Below are positions 1-5,844 of a stretch of DNA of 7,909 nt, piece by piece. The notes under the pieces are model-generated. The model was not told the DNA's origin. It searched no databases and worked only from the letters and a program-made list of their open reading frames with translations. The position numbers and the translations under genes were made by a program. Position 1 is the stretch's first letter. The number at the start of each line of letters is the position of its first letter. The stretch is from Gammaproteobacteria bacterium (lineage in GTDB: Bacteria > Pseudomonadota > Gammaproteobacteria > SZUA-152). The DNA lies in NCBI GenBank assembly GCA_024762755.1, contig JANTGX010000094.1:1-7909 (forward strand), given 5' to 3'.

Positions 1-1254
1 CGCTTCCAGAAGATCGACGTGCCCGAGCCGACGCTGGATGAGACCATACAGATCCTCACCGGCCTGAAGAGCCGCTTCGAGGACCACCACGAGGTGCGTT
101 TCACCAAGCAGTCCCTGCGTACCGCCGCGGAACTGGCCGAGCGCTACATCGGCGAGCGTCACCTGCCGGACAAGGCCATCGACGTCATCGACGAGGCCGG
201 TGCGGTGCAGCGCCTGGCCACGCCTTCCAAGCGCAAGAAGACCATCGGCGTGAAGGACATCGAGAACGTGGTGGCGAAGATGGCGCGCATCCCGCCGAAA
301 CAGGTCACCGCCTCCGACAAGGAAGGCCTGCGTCACCTGGAACGCAACCTCAAGCTGGTGGTATACGGCCAGGACGAGGCCATCACTACCCTCGGCGCCG
401 CCATCAAGATGGCGCGTGCCGGTCTGGGGCACGAGGACAAGCCAATGGGCTCGTTCCTCTTCGCTGGCCCCACCGGCGTGGGCAAGACCGAGGTCACGCG
501 TCAGTTGGCCAAGATCATGGGCATCGAGTTGATCCGTTTCGACATGTCGGAATACATGGAACGGCACACCGTGTCGCGCCTGATCGGTGCACCGCCCGGC
601 TATGTCGGCTTCGATCAGGGCGGTCTGCTCACCGAGGCCATCAACAAACATCCGCATGCGGTGTTGTTGCTGGACGAGATCGAGAAGGCCCATCCCGACG
701 TGTTCAACCTGCTACTGCAGGTGATGGATCACGGTACCCTCACCGACACCAACGGGCGCAAGGCGGACTTCCGCAACGTGATCCTGGTGATGACCACCAA
801 CGCCGGTGCCGAGATCATGAGCCGCAGCTCCATCGGCTTCACCCACCAGGACCACACCACCGACGGCATGGAGGCCATCAAACGGGCCTTCACGCCGGAG
901 TTCCGTAACCGGCTGGATGCCATCGTCCAGTTCGAGGCCCTCGCCGGCGATACCATCGGCCACGTGGTGGACAAGTTCCTCTACGAGTTGGAGAGCCAGC
1001 TGGAGGAGAAGAAGGTGTCCATTCAGGTGGACGAGAAGGCAAGGGCCTGGCTGGCCGAGCATGGCTACGATGCCAAGATGGGCGCGCGCCCCATGGCCCG
1101 GGTGATCCAGGAGCAGATCAAGAAGCCATTGGCCGAGGAACTGCTGTTCGGCCGCCTGGCCGAGGGCGGAGAGGTGCACATCAGCGAGGCCGACGGCAAG
1201 CTGGTGTTCGACATCGTCTCCAGCGACGAGGTGGTGGCGGAAGAGGTGTTGTAG
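1..1254 (+). CDS. clpA: ATP-dependent Clp protease ATP-binding subunit ClpA (C-terminal 417 residues, 5' end outside window)
   Basis: ClpA is the AAA+ unfoldase that forms a hexamer, takes substrates directly or from the ClpS adaptor, and threads them into ClpP in the cytoplasm. The frame is open from base 1, so the GTG at 19 is an internal Val codon and not a start. Numbering from the first visible residue, the tail of AAA+ domain 1 comes first (about 1-105, with GERHLPDKAIDVIDEAG near 51). Domain 2 follows: Walker A GPTGVGKT (156-163), pore-loop GYVG (about 200), Walker B VLLLDE (221-226), sensor-1 TTN (265-267), arginines in FRNRLD (301-306) and sensor-2 GARP (362-365). The ClpP-docking loop reads IGF (278-280), where E. 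coli ClpA has IGL. The HQDHTTDGMEAIKRAFTPEF stretch after it is typical of ClpA and sets it apart from ClpB and ClpC. It ends with TAG at 1252, convergent with infA. clpS would be expected upstream, outside the window. The identification is very secure. Confidence 0.97.
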   Translation, partial: RFQKIDVPEPTLDETIQILTGLKSRFEDHHEVRFTKQSLRTAAELAERYIGERHLPDKAIDVIDEAGAVQRLATPSKRKKTIGVKDIENVVAKMARIPPKQVTASDKEGLRHLERNLKLVVYGQDEAITTLGAAIKMARAGLGHEDKPMGSFLFAGPTGVGKTEVTRQLAKIMGIELIRFDMSEYMERHTVSRLIGAPPGYVGFDQGGLLTEAINKHPHAVLLLDEIEKAHPDVFNLLLQVMDHGTLTDTNGRKADFRNVILVMTTNAGAEIMSRSSIGFTHQDHTTDGMEAIKRAFTPEFRNRLDAIVQFEALAGDTIGHVVDKFLYELESQLEEKKVSIQVDEKARAWLAEHGYDAKMGARPMARVIQEQIKKPLAEELLFGRLAEGGEVHISEADGKLVFDIVSSDEVVAEEVL

Positions 1255-1287
1255 GCACCGCCCTATCTCTACTACTGGCAAAGCAAC

Positions 1288-1318
1288 GCAAAACGCCCGG
1301 CATGACCGGGCGTTTTGC
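1288..1318. terminator. Bidirectional rho-independent terminator between clpA and infA
   Basis: A perfect 13-bp inverted repeat (arms 1288-1300 and 1306-1318) closes a 5-nt loop, catga. The arms carry a GC-rich core next to the loop with AAAA/TTTT at the base, so either strand reads as a stem followed by a T-run. It starts 33 nt after the clpA stop and lies 17 nt past the infA stop on the other strand, which is right for two convergent genes sharing one terminator. The T-run is only four bases, so termination may be partial. Confidence 0.9.
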
Positions 1319-1335
1319 TGTCTGGGGAGGGCGCC

Positions 1336-1554
1336 TCAGCGGGCGCGGAAGACGATTCGTCCCTTGGACAGGTCGTAGGGGGTGAGCTGGACGGTGACCT
1401 TGTCGCCGGTGAGGATGCGGATGTAGTGCTTGCGCATCTTACCGGAGATGTGCGCCGTCACCACGTGACCGTTTTCCAGTTTTACCCGGAACATGGTATT
1501 GGGCAGGGTCTCGATGACCGTGCCTTCCATCTCGATGCTTTCTTCTTTCGCCAT
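1336..1554 (-). CDS. infA: Translation initiation factor IF-1
   Basis: IF-1 is the small OB-fold protein that binds the A site of the 30S subunit and assists IF-2 and IF-3 during initiation. The 72-residue product has the usual family length and matches E. coli IF-1 almost throughout, including ETLPNTMFRVKLENGHVVTA, HISGKMRKHYIRILTGDKV and the C-terminal PYDLSKGRIVFRAR. The start is fixed by the conserved MAKE N-terminus. No convincing Shine-Dalgarno sequence precedes it: the 18 nt upstream read ACGGCTGCAAGCAAAGTA on the coding strand. The gene is transcribed alone: a terminator-like hairpin (1731-1777) separates it from the upstream 78-residue gene, and another follows its stop. Its promoter should therefore lie in 1555-1730, but I see no strong -35/-10 pair there. 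Confidence 0.99.
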   Translation of the reverse strand: MAKEESIEMEGTVIETLPNTMFRVKLENGHVVTAHISGKMRKHYIRILTGDKVTVQLTPYDLSKGRIVFRAR

Positions 1555-1818
1555 TACTTTGCTTGCAGCCGTCGTTTGAAAAATTAGGTGTCGTTTCTCG
1601 TGAGATCTCGGGGCGAGAGGCCGGCATCACGCACCGGCAGAGAAAATCCAGGGCGGCATGATGCCTGAAATGGCGGAGATAAGGAACCTCTAATGTGCGG
1701 CGAGGTCGGCAGGGGCGCGAGGCACGGTGGAAAAAGGGGCACGATCGCACCAATTCGGTGCGCATGCCGCCTTTTTTGGCGCGCCGGCCTAGGAGTCTGG
1801 AGGAGCGCGGAAGGGGTG
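1555..1818. other. Non-coding gap upstream of infA
   Basis: This 264-bp stretch should hold the infA promoter and leader (within 1555-1730) and the terminator of the 78-residue gene (1731-1777, listed separately). Small inverted repeats are visible at 1602-1609 (GAGATCTC), 1620-1624 with 1634-1638 (GCCGG/CCGGC) and 1655-1665 (GGCAT/ATGCC). The A/T-rich run at about 1576-1586 (coding strand CCTAATTTTTC) could hold a -10 element but has no convincing -35. The short open frames on the plus strand here (1693-1887, 1695-1919) run into the 78-residue gene from the other side and show no family resemblance. Confidence 0.5.
1731..1777. terminator. Imperfect bidirectional terminator downstream of the 78-residue gene
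   Basis: On the plus strand AAAAAGG-GGCA (1731-1741) pairs with TGCC-G-CCTTTTT (1765-1776) with one bulged G. An inner perfect 6-bp stem CGCACC/GGTGCG (1746-1751 and 1757-1762) closes a 5-nt loop. Read on the minus strand the structure ends in TTTTT (bases 1735-1731) about 40-90 nt after the stop of the 78-residue gene, so it fits as that gene's terminator. It would separate infA from upstream transcription. The plus-strand T6 run has no obvious gene to serve. Confidence 0.7.
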
Positions 1819-2055
1819 TCAGGCGCAGATGGCCTGTTGCCAGGGTACTTGCAGCCAGCCGACGGTGGGGTGAACGGTGTCTTGTGAGATCACCAGTTCC
1901 ATCCCCAGCAGGTCGGTGACGGCATTGAAGTCGTTGGGATTCTCGAGTGATTGTTTGAGGCACTCGAGGTGCGCGTAGTTCATGTGTAGCGTGTTCGGAC
2001 TGTAGCCGAATTCGTGCTCAAAACGCTGACTGATGTCATAGATGAAGCTCAGCAT
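1819..2055 (-). CDS. Hypothetical acidic 78-residue protein, family not recognised
   Basis: I do not recognise this protein. It has 78 residues, is clearly acidic (9 Asp/Glu against 2 Lys/Arg) and aromatic-rich at both ends. It begins MLSFIYDISQRFEHEFGYSP, which looks like an amphipathic helix, and ends in a segment with two Trp (GWLQVPWQQ). There are Cys near residues 33 and 77, no CxxC pair, no signal peptide and no membrane segment, so a small cytoplasmic protein is likely. Codon choice is orderly and similar to the neighbours, and the gene is bracketed by a structured leader and a terminator hairpin, which argues that it is real. The AGGGG ribosome-binding site (2063-2067) lies 7 nt before the ATG. 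It follows bpt in the same direction with a 127-bp gap, so it may be the last gene of the aat-bpt operon or have its own promoter. Function is unknown. Confidence 0.75.
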   Translation of the reverse strand: MLSFIYDISQRFEHEFGYSPNTLHMNYAHLECLKQSLENPNDFNAVTDLLGMELVISQDTVHPTVGWLQVPWQQAICA

Positions 2056-2061
2056 GGCGAT

Positions 2062-2113
2062 GCCCCTGTGGCAGGGGGCCTACAGCTGCCCCGGTGGGTG
2101 AGTGGTGTCACCC
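2062..2113 (-). promoter_or_regulatory. Structured leader with competing hairpins over the ribosome-binding site of the 78-residue gene
   Basis: On the coding (minus) strand three segments precede the ATG: A, GGGGC (2092-2088); B, GCCCC followed by CTG (2079-2072); and C, CAGGGG (2068-2063), which contains the AGGGG ribosome-binding site. B pairs with C as a 6-bp CCCCTG/CAGGGG stem with a 3-nt loop, hiding the site. B can instead pair with A (GGGGC/GCCCC, 8-nt loop), leaving C free. A separate perfect 6-bp stem GGGTGA/TCACCC lies just upstream (2113-2108 and 2101-2096). The pairings are visible in the sequence; any regulatory role is inference. Confidence 0.35.
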
Positions 2114-2117
2114 AGGA

Positions 2118-2144
2118 CTATCGGCCGCTGGGGCGCAGACCGTA
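2118..2144 (-). promoter_or_regulatory. Weak sigma-28-like promoter candidate for the 78-residue gene
   Basis: On the minus strand TACGGTCT (2144-2137), an 11-nt spacer and GCCGATAG (2125-2118) resemble the FliA consensus TAAAGTTT-N11-GCCGATAA: 5 of 8 and 7 of 8 matches at the exact spacing. Transcription would begin near 2111, about 55 nt before the ATG and just upstream of the leader hairpins. A 7-of-8 match to an 8-mer is expected several times by chance in a window of this size, so this is only a candidate. Confidence 0.2.
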
Positions 2145-2182
2145 GGAAAAGACCATCGGGCCGACCCTGTGGCGAGCTTCGC

Positions 2183-2947
2183 TTAGGCGGAACTCGTGTC
2201 CTCACCGGGCAGGAGTGCGCCGCGGGCAAAGGCCTGCCAATGGCCACCGCGCAGCAGTTCCAGGGGGCGGTATTCCTGCTTGTACTGCATCTTGCGGCAA
2301 TCGGCGATCCAATAGCCCAGATAGAGCCAGCCGAGGCCGCGCCGGCGGCATTCCTCGATGGCCCACAGCACTGCCAGCCGCCCCAGACTGCGAGCCGACT
2401 GTGCCGGGTCGAAGAAGGTATAGACCGCAGAGAGTCCCTGTTGCAGCACGTCCAGGACGCTGACGGCGAGCAGCGTGTCCTGCCAGCGGTATTCGACGAA
2501 CAGGGTCTCGGCCCAGGGGCTGGTGAGGAAGGCGAGATACTGTTCCGCCTGCGGGTCGTCCATGCCTCCACCGGCATGACGGCTGGCGATATAGCGGCGA
2601 TAGAGGGCGAAGGCCTCGTCGTCGTAGCCCGCCGGGCGGGCATGGATGCTCAAATCGGCGTTGCGCTGCTGGCAGCGTCGCTGACTGCGGTTGGGGTGGA
2701 ACGTCGCCACCGGCACGCGCACCGGGACACAGGCCTGGCAGGCGGGGCAGCGGGGTCGGTAGACGTGGGCCCCGCTGCGGCGAAAGCCGAAGTCCGCCAG
2801 CCGGCTGTAGATGGCGGTGTTCATGGGGGCCGCCGGGTCGGTGAACAGGTTGACCGTCTCCCGCCCCGGCAGGTAGCTGCAGGGCGTCGGCCGGCTGGCA
2901 TAGAAGGCCAGGCCCTTGAGCTGTTTGTTCAGCGCGTCGGCGGTCAT
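2183..2947 (-). CDS. bpt: Aspartate/glutamate leucyltransferase (bacterial arginyltransferase-like Bpt)
   Basis: Bpt transfers leucine from Leu-tRNA to proteins with N-terminal Asp or Glu (EC 2.3.2.29), creating a primary destabilising residue that ClpS-ClpAP recognises. It is homologous to eukaryotic ATE1 and often annotated ate. The 254-residue product has normal length. The N-terminal ATE domain carries PTPCSYLPGRE (21-30) and the cysteine cluster CPACQAC (67-73) in HVYRPRCPAC. The C-terminal GNAT-like domain carries SVLDVL and YTFFDP (about 163-181), RSLGRLAVLWAIE (186-198), and the signature LGYWIADCRKMQYKQEYRPLE (210-230). The start ATG lies 3 nt after the aat stop with GAGG 8 nt upstream, so it is almost certainly co-transcribed and possibly translationally coupled with aat. 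Specificity for Asp/Glu with Leu is inferred from family, not seen directly. Confidence 0.96.
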   Translation of the reverse strand: MTADALNKQLKGLAFYASRPTPCSYLPGRETVNLFTDPAAPMNTAIYSRLADFGFRRSGAHVYRPRCPACQACVPVRVPVATFHPNRSQRRCQQRNADLSIHARPAGYDDEAFALYRRYIASRHAGGGMDDPQAEQYLAFLTSPWAETLFVEYRWQDTLLAVSVLDVLQQGLSAVYTFFDPAQSARSLGRLAVLWAIEECRRRGLGWLYLGYWIADCRKMQYKQEYRPLELLRGGHWQAFARGALLPGEDTSSA

Positions 2948-2950
2948 GTC

Positions 2951-3694
2951 TCAGGCCTCGTCGTCGCCTGCGGGCCGTGCCTCGGCGGGCAGGCCCAGTC
3001 GCCAGGGCGCGGCCTGGCCGGGGGTCGGGCACCACCGGTCGAGCTGGGCGATGAAGTCCTCGCGGGAAAGGGTGGTCGCACCCAGCGAGGCGAGGTGGGC
3101 GGAGTACACCTGGCAGTCGATGAGGCCATAGCCCCAGGCCTGTAGTTGGCGCACCAGGTGGACGAAGGCCACCTTGGAGGCATCCGTGCGCCGGCTGAAC
3201 ATGGACTCGCCGAAGAACACCCCGCCGATGCCGATGCCGTAGAGCCCGCCCACTAGGCTCTCGCCCTCCCAGCACTCCACCGAATGGGCGTGGCCGAGCT
3301 CGAACATCCGCGCGTAGGCCCGTTTCATCTCCGGCGTGATCCAGGTGCCCTGTTCGCCGCGGCGGGGGCCGCTGCAGGCCTCGACCACGGCCGTGAAGGC
3401 CTGATCCGCGGTGACGCGGAAGGCCCCACGGCGCAGGGTCTTGCGCAGGCTGCGCGAGACGTGCAGCTGGTCGGGGAACAACACCGTGCGCGGGTTGGGC
3501 GACCACCAGAGGATGGGTTGATTCTCGTTGTACCAGGGGAAGATGCCGTGACGGTAGGCCGACAGCAGGCGGCGCGGGCTCAGGTCACCGCCGATGGCCA
3601 GCAGGCCGTCGGGCTCGTCCAGGGCCAGGGACACCGGGGGGAACAGGCAATCGGGGTGACGCGGATCGATCCAGAAGGGGGCTAGGCCTCGCAT
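2951..3694 (-). CDS. aat: Leucyl/phenylalanyl-tRNA--protein transferase
   Basis: Aat transfers Leu or Phe from its tRNA to proteins with N-terminal Lys or Arg (EC 2.3.2.6), marking them for ClpS-ClpAP degradation. The 247-residue protein shows all family blocks: GDLSPRRLLSAYRHGIFPWY (36-55), WWSPNPR (63-69), TWITPEM (117-123), HSVECW (137-142), and the core GGLYGIGIGGVFFGESMFS (149-167) followed by ASKVAFVHL. By motif, Glu163 and Asp193-x-Gln195 (LIDCQ) match E. coli Glu156 and Asp186/Gln188, the residues linked to catalysis. The C-terminus carries a short Ala/Asp/Glu-rich tail of roughly a dozen residues beyond the usual end. It is the first gene of the aat-bpt unit. The ribosome-binding site is weak (AAGAAGA region upstream of ATG at 3694). 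No clear promoter is visible in the 185-bp gap before it. Confidence 0.97.
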   Translation of the reverse strand: MRGLAPFWIDPRHPDCLFPPVSLALDEPDGLLAIGGDLSPRRLLSAYRHGIFPWYNENQPILWWSPNPRTVLFPDQLHVSRSLRKTLRRGAFRVTADQAFTAVVEACSGPRRGEQGTWITPEMKRAYARMFELGHAHSVECWEGESLVGGLYGIGIGGVFFGESMFSRRTDASKVAFVHLVRQLQAWGYGLIDCQVYSAHLASLGATTLSREDFIAQLDRWCPTPGQAAPWRLGLPAEARPAGDDEA

Positions 3695-3879
3695 GGGCTG
3701 GTCTTCTTTCGTTTCTCTGTGCTCAGTGGCGGGCGGACTGCAATGTGGCTCGGCCCATGGTTGACGTGTGGCGGAGGATCCGAGGCGGGTCGTCGCGAGG
3801 GGGCGCTGCCCGTGAGCCTGCCGTTTTCACCCACATCCCCCTGGCATATCCACCCTACTCAGACCGGCACAGTGCCCGC
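3695..3879. other. Intergenic gap between the GNAT gene and aat
   Basis: This 185-bp stretch should hold the end of the GNAT transcript and the aat promoter. I see no T-tailed hairpin after the GNAT stop; the only compact inverted repeat is GGCAC-A-GTGCC (3866-3876), which lacks a T-run. On the minus strand a TTGCAG box occurs at about 3740, but no good -10 follows at 16-18 nt. There is no tRNA-like fold or convincing small gene. Read-through from the GNAT gene into aat is therefore possible. Confidence 0.4.
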
Positions 3880-5025
3880 TTAGTTTCGCCGATAGGGGGA
3901 GTGTTCGCCAAGCTCACCGCGGTAATCCTCCATGGCCTCGGTTTCGTGGCGCAGGAAGTCGGCGATGGCCTGGCGCAGGCCGGGGTGGGCGATCCAGTGG
4001 GCCGACCAGGTGGGGGTGGGCAGAAAGCCGCGGCTGATCTTGTGCTCACCCTGGGCACCCGGGTCGAAACGCCGCAGACCGTGTTGGATGCAGTATTCCA
4101 AGCCCTGGTAGTAGCAGAGCTCGAAGTGCAGACCGGCATAGCGCTCGTCACAGCCCCAGTGGCGCCCGTACAGGGTGTCCGCGTCGCGCAGGCAGATGGC
4201 GCTGGCCACGGGCTGTCCCTGGCGTTCGGCGAGAAACACCACCAGCTGGCCGGGCATGCGCTCGCTCACCTCGCGAAAGAAGCCCTCGCTGAGGGTGGCA
4301 TGGCCGCCCAGGCGCTCGAAGGTCGAGGCGTAGTGGCGATGCACCGCGCGCCATTCGGCATCGCTCATCTGCTCACCGTAGCACTGACGGAGGGTCACGC
4401 CGCTCTCCCGCGCCTGGCGTCGCTCACGGCGCACCTTCTTGCGCTTGGCCGAGCTGAACTGGGCGAGGAAGTCGTCGAAGTCGTCGTAGCCCGGCGTGCG
4501 ATTGTGCCAATGGAACTGCACCCCCTGGCGGATCAGCAGCCCGGCCTCCGCCAGCGCCGTGCGGTCCGTCTGGTCGGGAAACAGCCAATGCAGGGAGGAG
4601 ACCTTGGCCTCGCCGGCGTGTGCCAGGGCGGCGGCGATCAGGCCCTGGCGCACGGCGGGGGCATCGGCCTCGGGGTGGACCAGCAGGCGCCGGCCGCTGG
4701 CCGGGGTGTAGGGGACGGCCGCCACCAGCTTGGGGTAGTAGGGCCGGCCACTGCGCTCATGGGCCTCGGCCCAGGCCCAGTCGAACACCAGCTCGCCATA
4801 GGCGTTGGTCTTCAGGTACTGCGGCAGGGCGCCCACCAGGCGGTCGCCCTCGTACAACAGGAGATGCCGGGGGTGCCAGCCCCAGCGGGGGCCGACACAG
4901 CCGTGCCGCTCCAGGGCGTGCAGGAAGGCGTGACGCAGGAAGGGTTGTCGGCTGCCGACGAGACGATCCCAGTCTTCGCTGAAGACATCGTCAAGGCTGC
5001 CGATAAGAGTGCTGTGCAGGCTCAT
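3880..5025 (-). CDS. GNAT / FemAB-like acyltransferase of the COG3146 (DUF482) family
   Basis: This protein belongs to the FemAB-like GNAT family described as peptidoglycan biosynthesis/recognition proteins (COG3146, PF04339); its substrate is not established. From the ATG at 5025 it has 381 residues. Family marks are FLRHAFLHALERHGCVGPRWGW (29-50), YYPKLVAAVPYTPASGRRLL (96-115), a basic stretch SSAKRKKVRRERR (191-203), SAICLRDADTLYGRHWG (275-291), HFELCYYQGLEYCI (300-313) and the diagnostic RFDPGAQGEHKISRGF (319-334). An in-frame ATG at 5103 would add 26 residues but would overlap the start of the divergent PilZ gene. The start at 5025 has AAGG 10 nt upstream and begins with the usual short MSLHSTLIGSL, so I prefer it. 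No signal peptide or membrane segment is visible. By FemAB homology an aminoacyl or acetyl transfer is possible, but that is inference. Confidence 0.93.
   Translation of the reverse strand: MSLHSTLIGSLDDVFSEDWDRLVGSRQPFLRHAFLHALERHGCVGPRWGWHPRHLLLYEGDRLVGALPQYLKTNAYGELVFDWAWAEAHERSGRPYYPKLVAAVPYTPASGRRLLVHPEADAPAVRQGLIAAALAHAGEAKVSSLHWLFPDQTDRTALAEAGLLIRQGVQFHWHNRTPGYDDFDDFLAQFSSAKRKKVRRERRQARESGVTLRQCYGEQMSDAEWRAVHRHYASTFERLGGHATLSEGFFREVSERMPGQLVVFLAERQGQPVASAICLRDADTLYGRHWGCDERYAGLHFELCYYQGLEYCIQHGLRRFDPGAQGEHKISRGFLPTPTWSAHWIAHPGLRQAIADFLRHETEAMEDYRGELGEHSPYRRN
4980..5006 (+). promoter_or_regulatory. Sigma-28 (FliA)-like promoter for the PilZ gene
   Basis: On the plus strand TGAAGACA (4980-4987), an 11-nt spacer and GCCGATAA (4999-5006) match the FliA consensus TAAAGTTT-N11-GCCGATAA. 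The -10 element is exact (8 of 8), the spacing is exact and the -35 keeps T-x-A-A-G. Transcription would start near 5013, giving a leader of about 70 nt before the PilZ ATG at 5082. The motif lies inside the first codons of the divergent GNAT gene, on the opposite strand. In E. coli ycgR, the analogous gene, is a FliA-dependent class 3 flagellar gene. Confidence 0.5.
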
Positions 5026-5081
5026 GGGGTCTACCTTATCACCCCCTGGGCCGAGAAAATGAACCCTGATCCGAGGCCCGG

Positions 5082-5759
5082 ATGTCCAACAGTGAATTAC
5101 CACTCAAGGTCGGCGACACCCTGCAATTGCAGTTTCTCGGTGTCAGCGAGACACGTTATTTCGTCAAGGTCATCGGTTATCTGGCCGACCGCAGCCTGCT
5201 GGTCACCACCCCCGTGGTCAACGGCAAGTTGCTCCTGGTCCGCGATGGTCAGGCCGTGGCGGCCCGCATGATGGCCGGCAACGACCTGGTGGGCTTCGCC
5301 GTCTCGGTGATACGCAGCTGCAACGTGCCCTATTCCTACCTGCACCTCAGCTATCCCCACTCCCTGCAGAGCGTCACCGTGCGCAAGGCCCTGCGCGTCC
5401 AGCTCGATCTCGAGGCCCAGGCGCGCGCCTGTCTCATCGGCGGCAGCGAGGTGGCGCCGGAGAGCAAGCCGCAGACGGTAGTGATCCGCGACATGAGCAC
5501 CACCGGCGCCCTGTTGGTGGCCGAACAGCCCCTCGCCGAGGTGGGCAATTGCCTCGCCGTCTCCGTGCGCATCCGCGTGGCGGAGGCGGAGGAAGAACTC
5601 AACTTCATCGCCGTGGTGCGCAACATCAAGGTCGAACAGGCCAAGCAGAAGGGCGAGTCCAGCCGTTTCCTGCATGGCGTCGAACTGCAATTCTCCGAGC
5701 GTCGCGAATCGGTCTTGCTGCACGCCTTCGTCTACGAGCAGATCGCCACGGGCGACTGA
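5082..5759 (+). CDS. PilZ-domain c-di-GMP receptor, YcgR-like flagellar brake protein
   Basis: YcgR-type proteins bind cyclic di-GMP through a C-terminal PilZ domain and slow or bias the flagellar motor. The 225-residue product has an N-terminal YcgR-like beta domain (about 1-95), with LKVGDTLQLQFL and FAVSVIRSCNVPYSYLHLSYP. It is followed by the PilZ domain (about 98-220). Both c-di-GMP motifs are intact: RxxxR (Arg101-KAL-Arg105) in the linker and DxSxxG (Asp137-M-Ser139-TT-Gly142). Later PilZ strands include FIAVVRNIK and RFLHGVELQF. No membrane segment is present. The ATG at 5082 has GAGG 5 nt upstream. A sigma-28-like promoter at 4980-5006 supports a link to the flagellar regulon. The gene is divergent from the GNAT gene and convergent with trxB. 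A role in another c-di-GMP process, such as pili or exopolysaccharide, is possible because the flagellar genes are not in view. Confidence 0.92.
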   Translation: MSNSELPLKVGDTLQLQFLGVSETRYFVKVIGYLADRSLLVTTPVVNGKLLLVRDGQAVAARMMAGNDLVGFAVSVIRSCNVPYSYLHLSYPHSLQSVTVRKALRVQLDLEAQARACLIGGSEVAPESKPQTVVIRDMSTTGALLVAEQPLAEVGNCLAVSVRIRVAEAEEELNFIAVVRNIKVEQAKQKGESSRFLHGVELQFSERRESVLLHAFVYEQIATGD

Positions 5760-5786
5760 GGCGCCGGGCCATCGCCCTGCGCCATC

Positions 5787-5822
5787 AAAAACGCCGCGTC
5801 CCGAGAGAGGCGCGGCGTTTTC
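5787..5822. terminator. Bidirectional rho-independent terminator between the PilZ gene and trxB
   Basis: A perfect 11-bp stem (AAAACGCCGCG at 5788-5798 and its complement at 5811-5821) closes a 12-nt loop. T-runs are present in both directions: GTTTTCGTTTT on the plus strand and GTTTTT on the minus strand. It begins 28 nt after the PilZ stop and lies 23 nt beyond the trxB stop, so it serves both convergent genes. Confidence 0.92.
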
Positions 5823-5844
5823 GTTTTCCGGGTCTTGGCCAGGT

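Noticed and set aside
1255..1335. A tRNA gene between clpA and infA, as E. coli has serW in this region.
   Set aside because: The gap is only 81 bp and holds the terminator; no cloverleaf or T-loop sequence is present.
2202..3506. A 434-residue minus-strand open frame overlapping aat and bpt.
   Set aside because: It lies in another frame of two recognised genes and is Arg/Pro/Gly-rich with no family resemblance.
3866..3876. GGCAC-A-GTGCC as a terminator for the GNAT gene.
   Set aside because: The stem is short, the loop is too small unless pairs open, and no T-run follows.
5026..5045. GGGGT/ACCCC inverted repeat around the GNAT ribosome-binding site.
   Set aside because: It has five pairs with a 10-nt loop that leaves the AAGG exposed; it is too weak to claim as a regulatory element.
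5026..5103. Upstream ATG at 5103 for the GNAT gene.
   Set aside because: It would overlap the start of the divergent PilZ gene, and the added 26 residues do not look like the family N-terminus.
3745..5271. A 508-residue open frame on the plus strand opposite the GNAT gene.
   Set aside because: It is antisense to a gene with clear family motifs, has an Ala/Gly/Val-rich composition typical of GC-rich shadow frames, and runs through the start of the PilZ gene.
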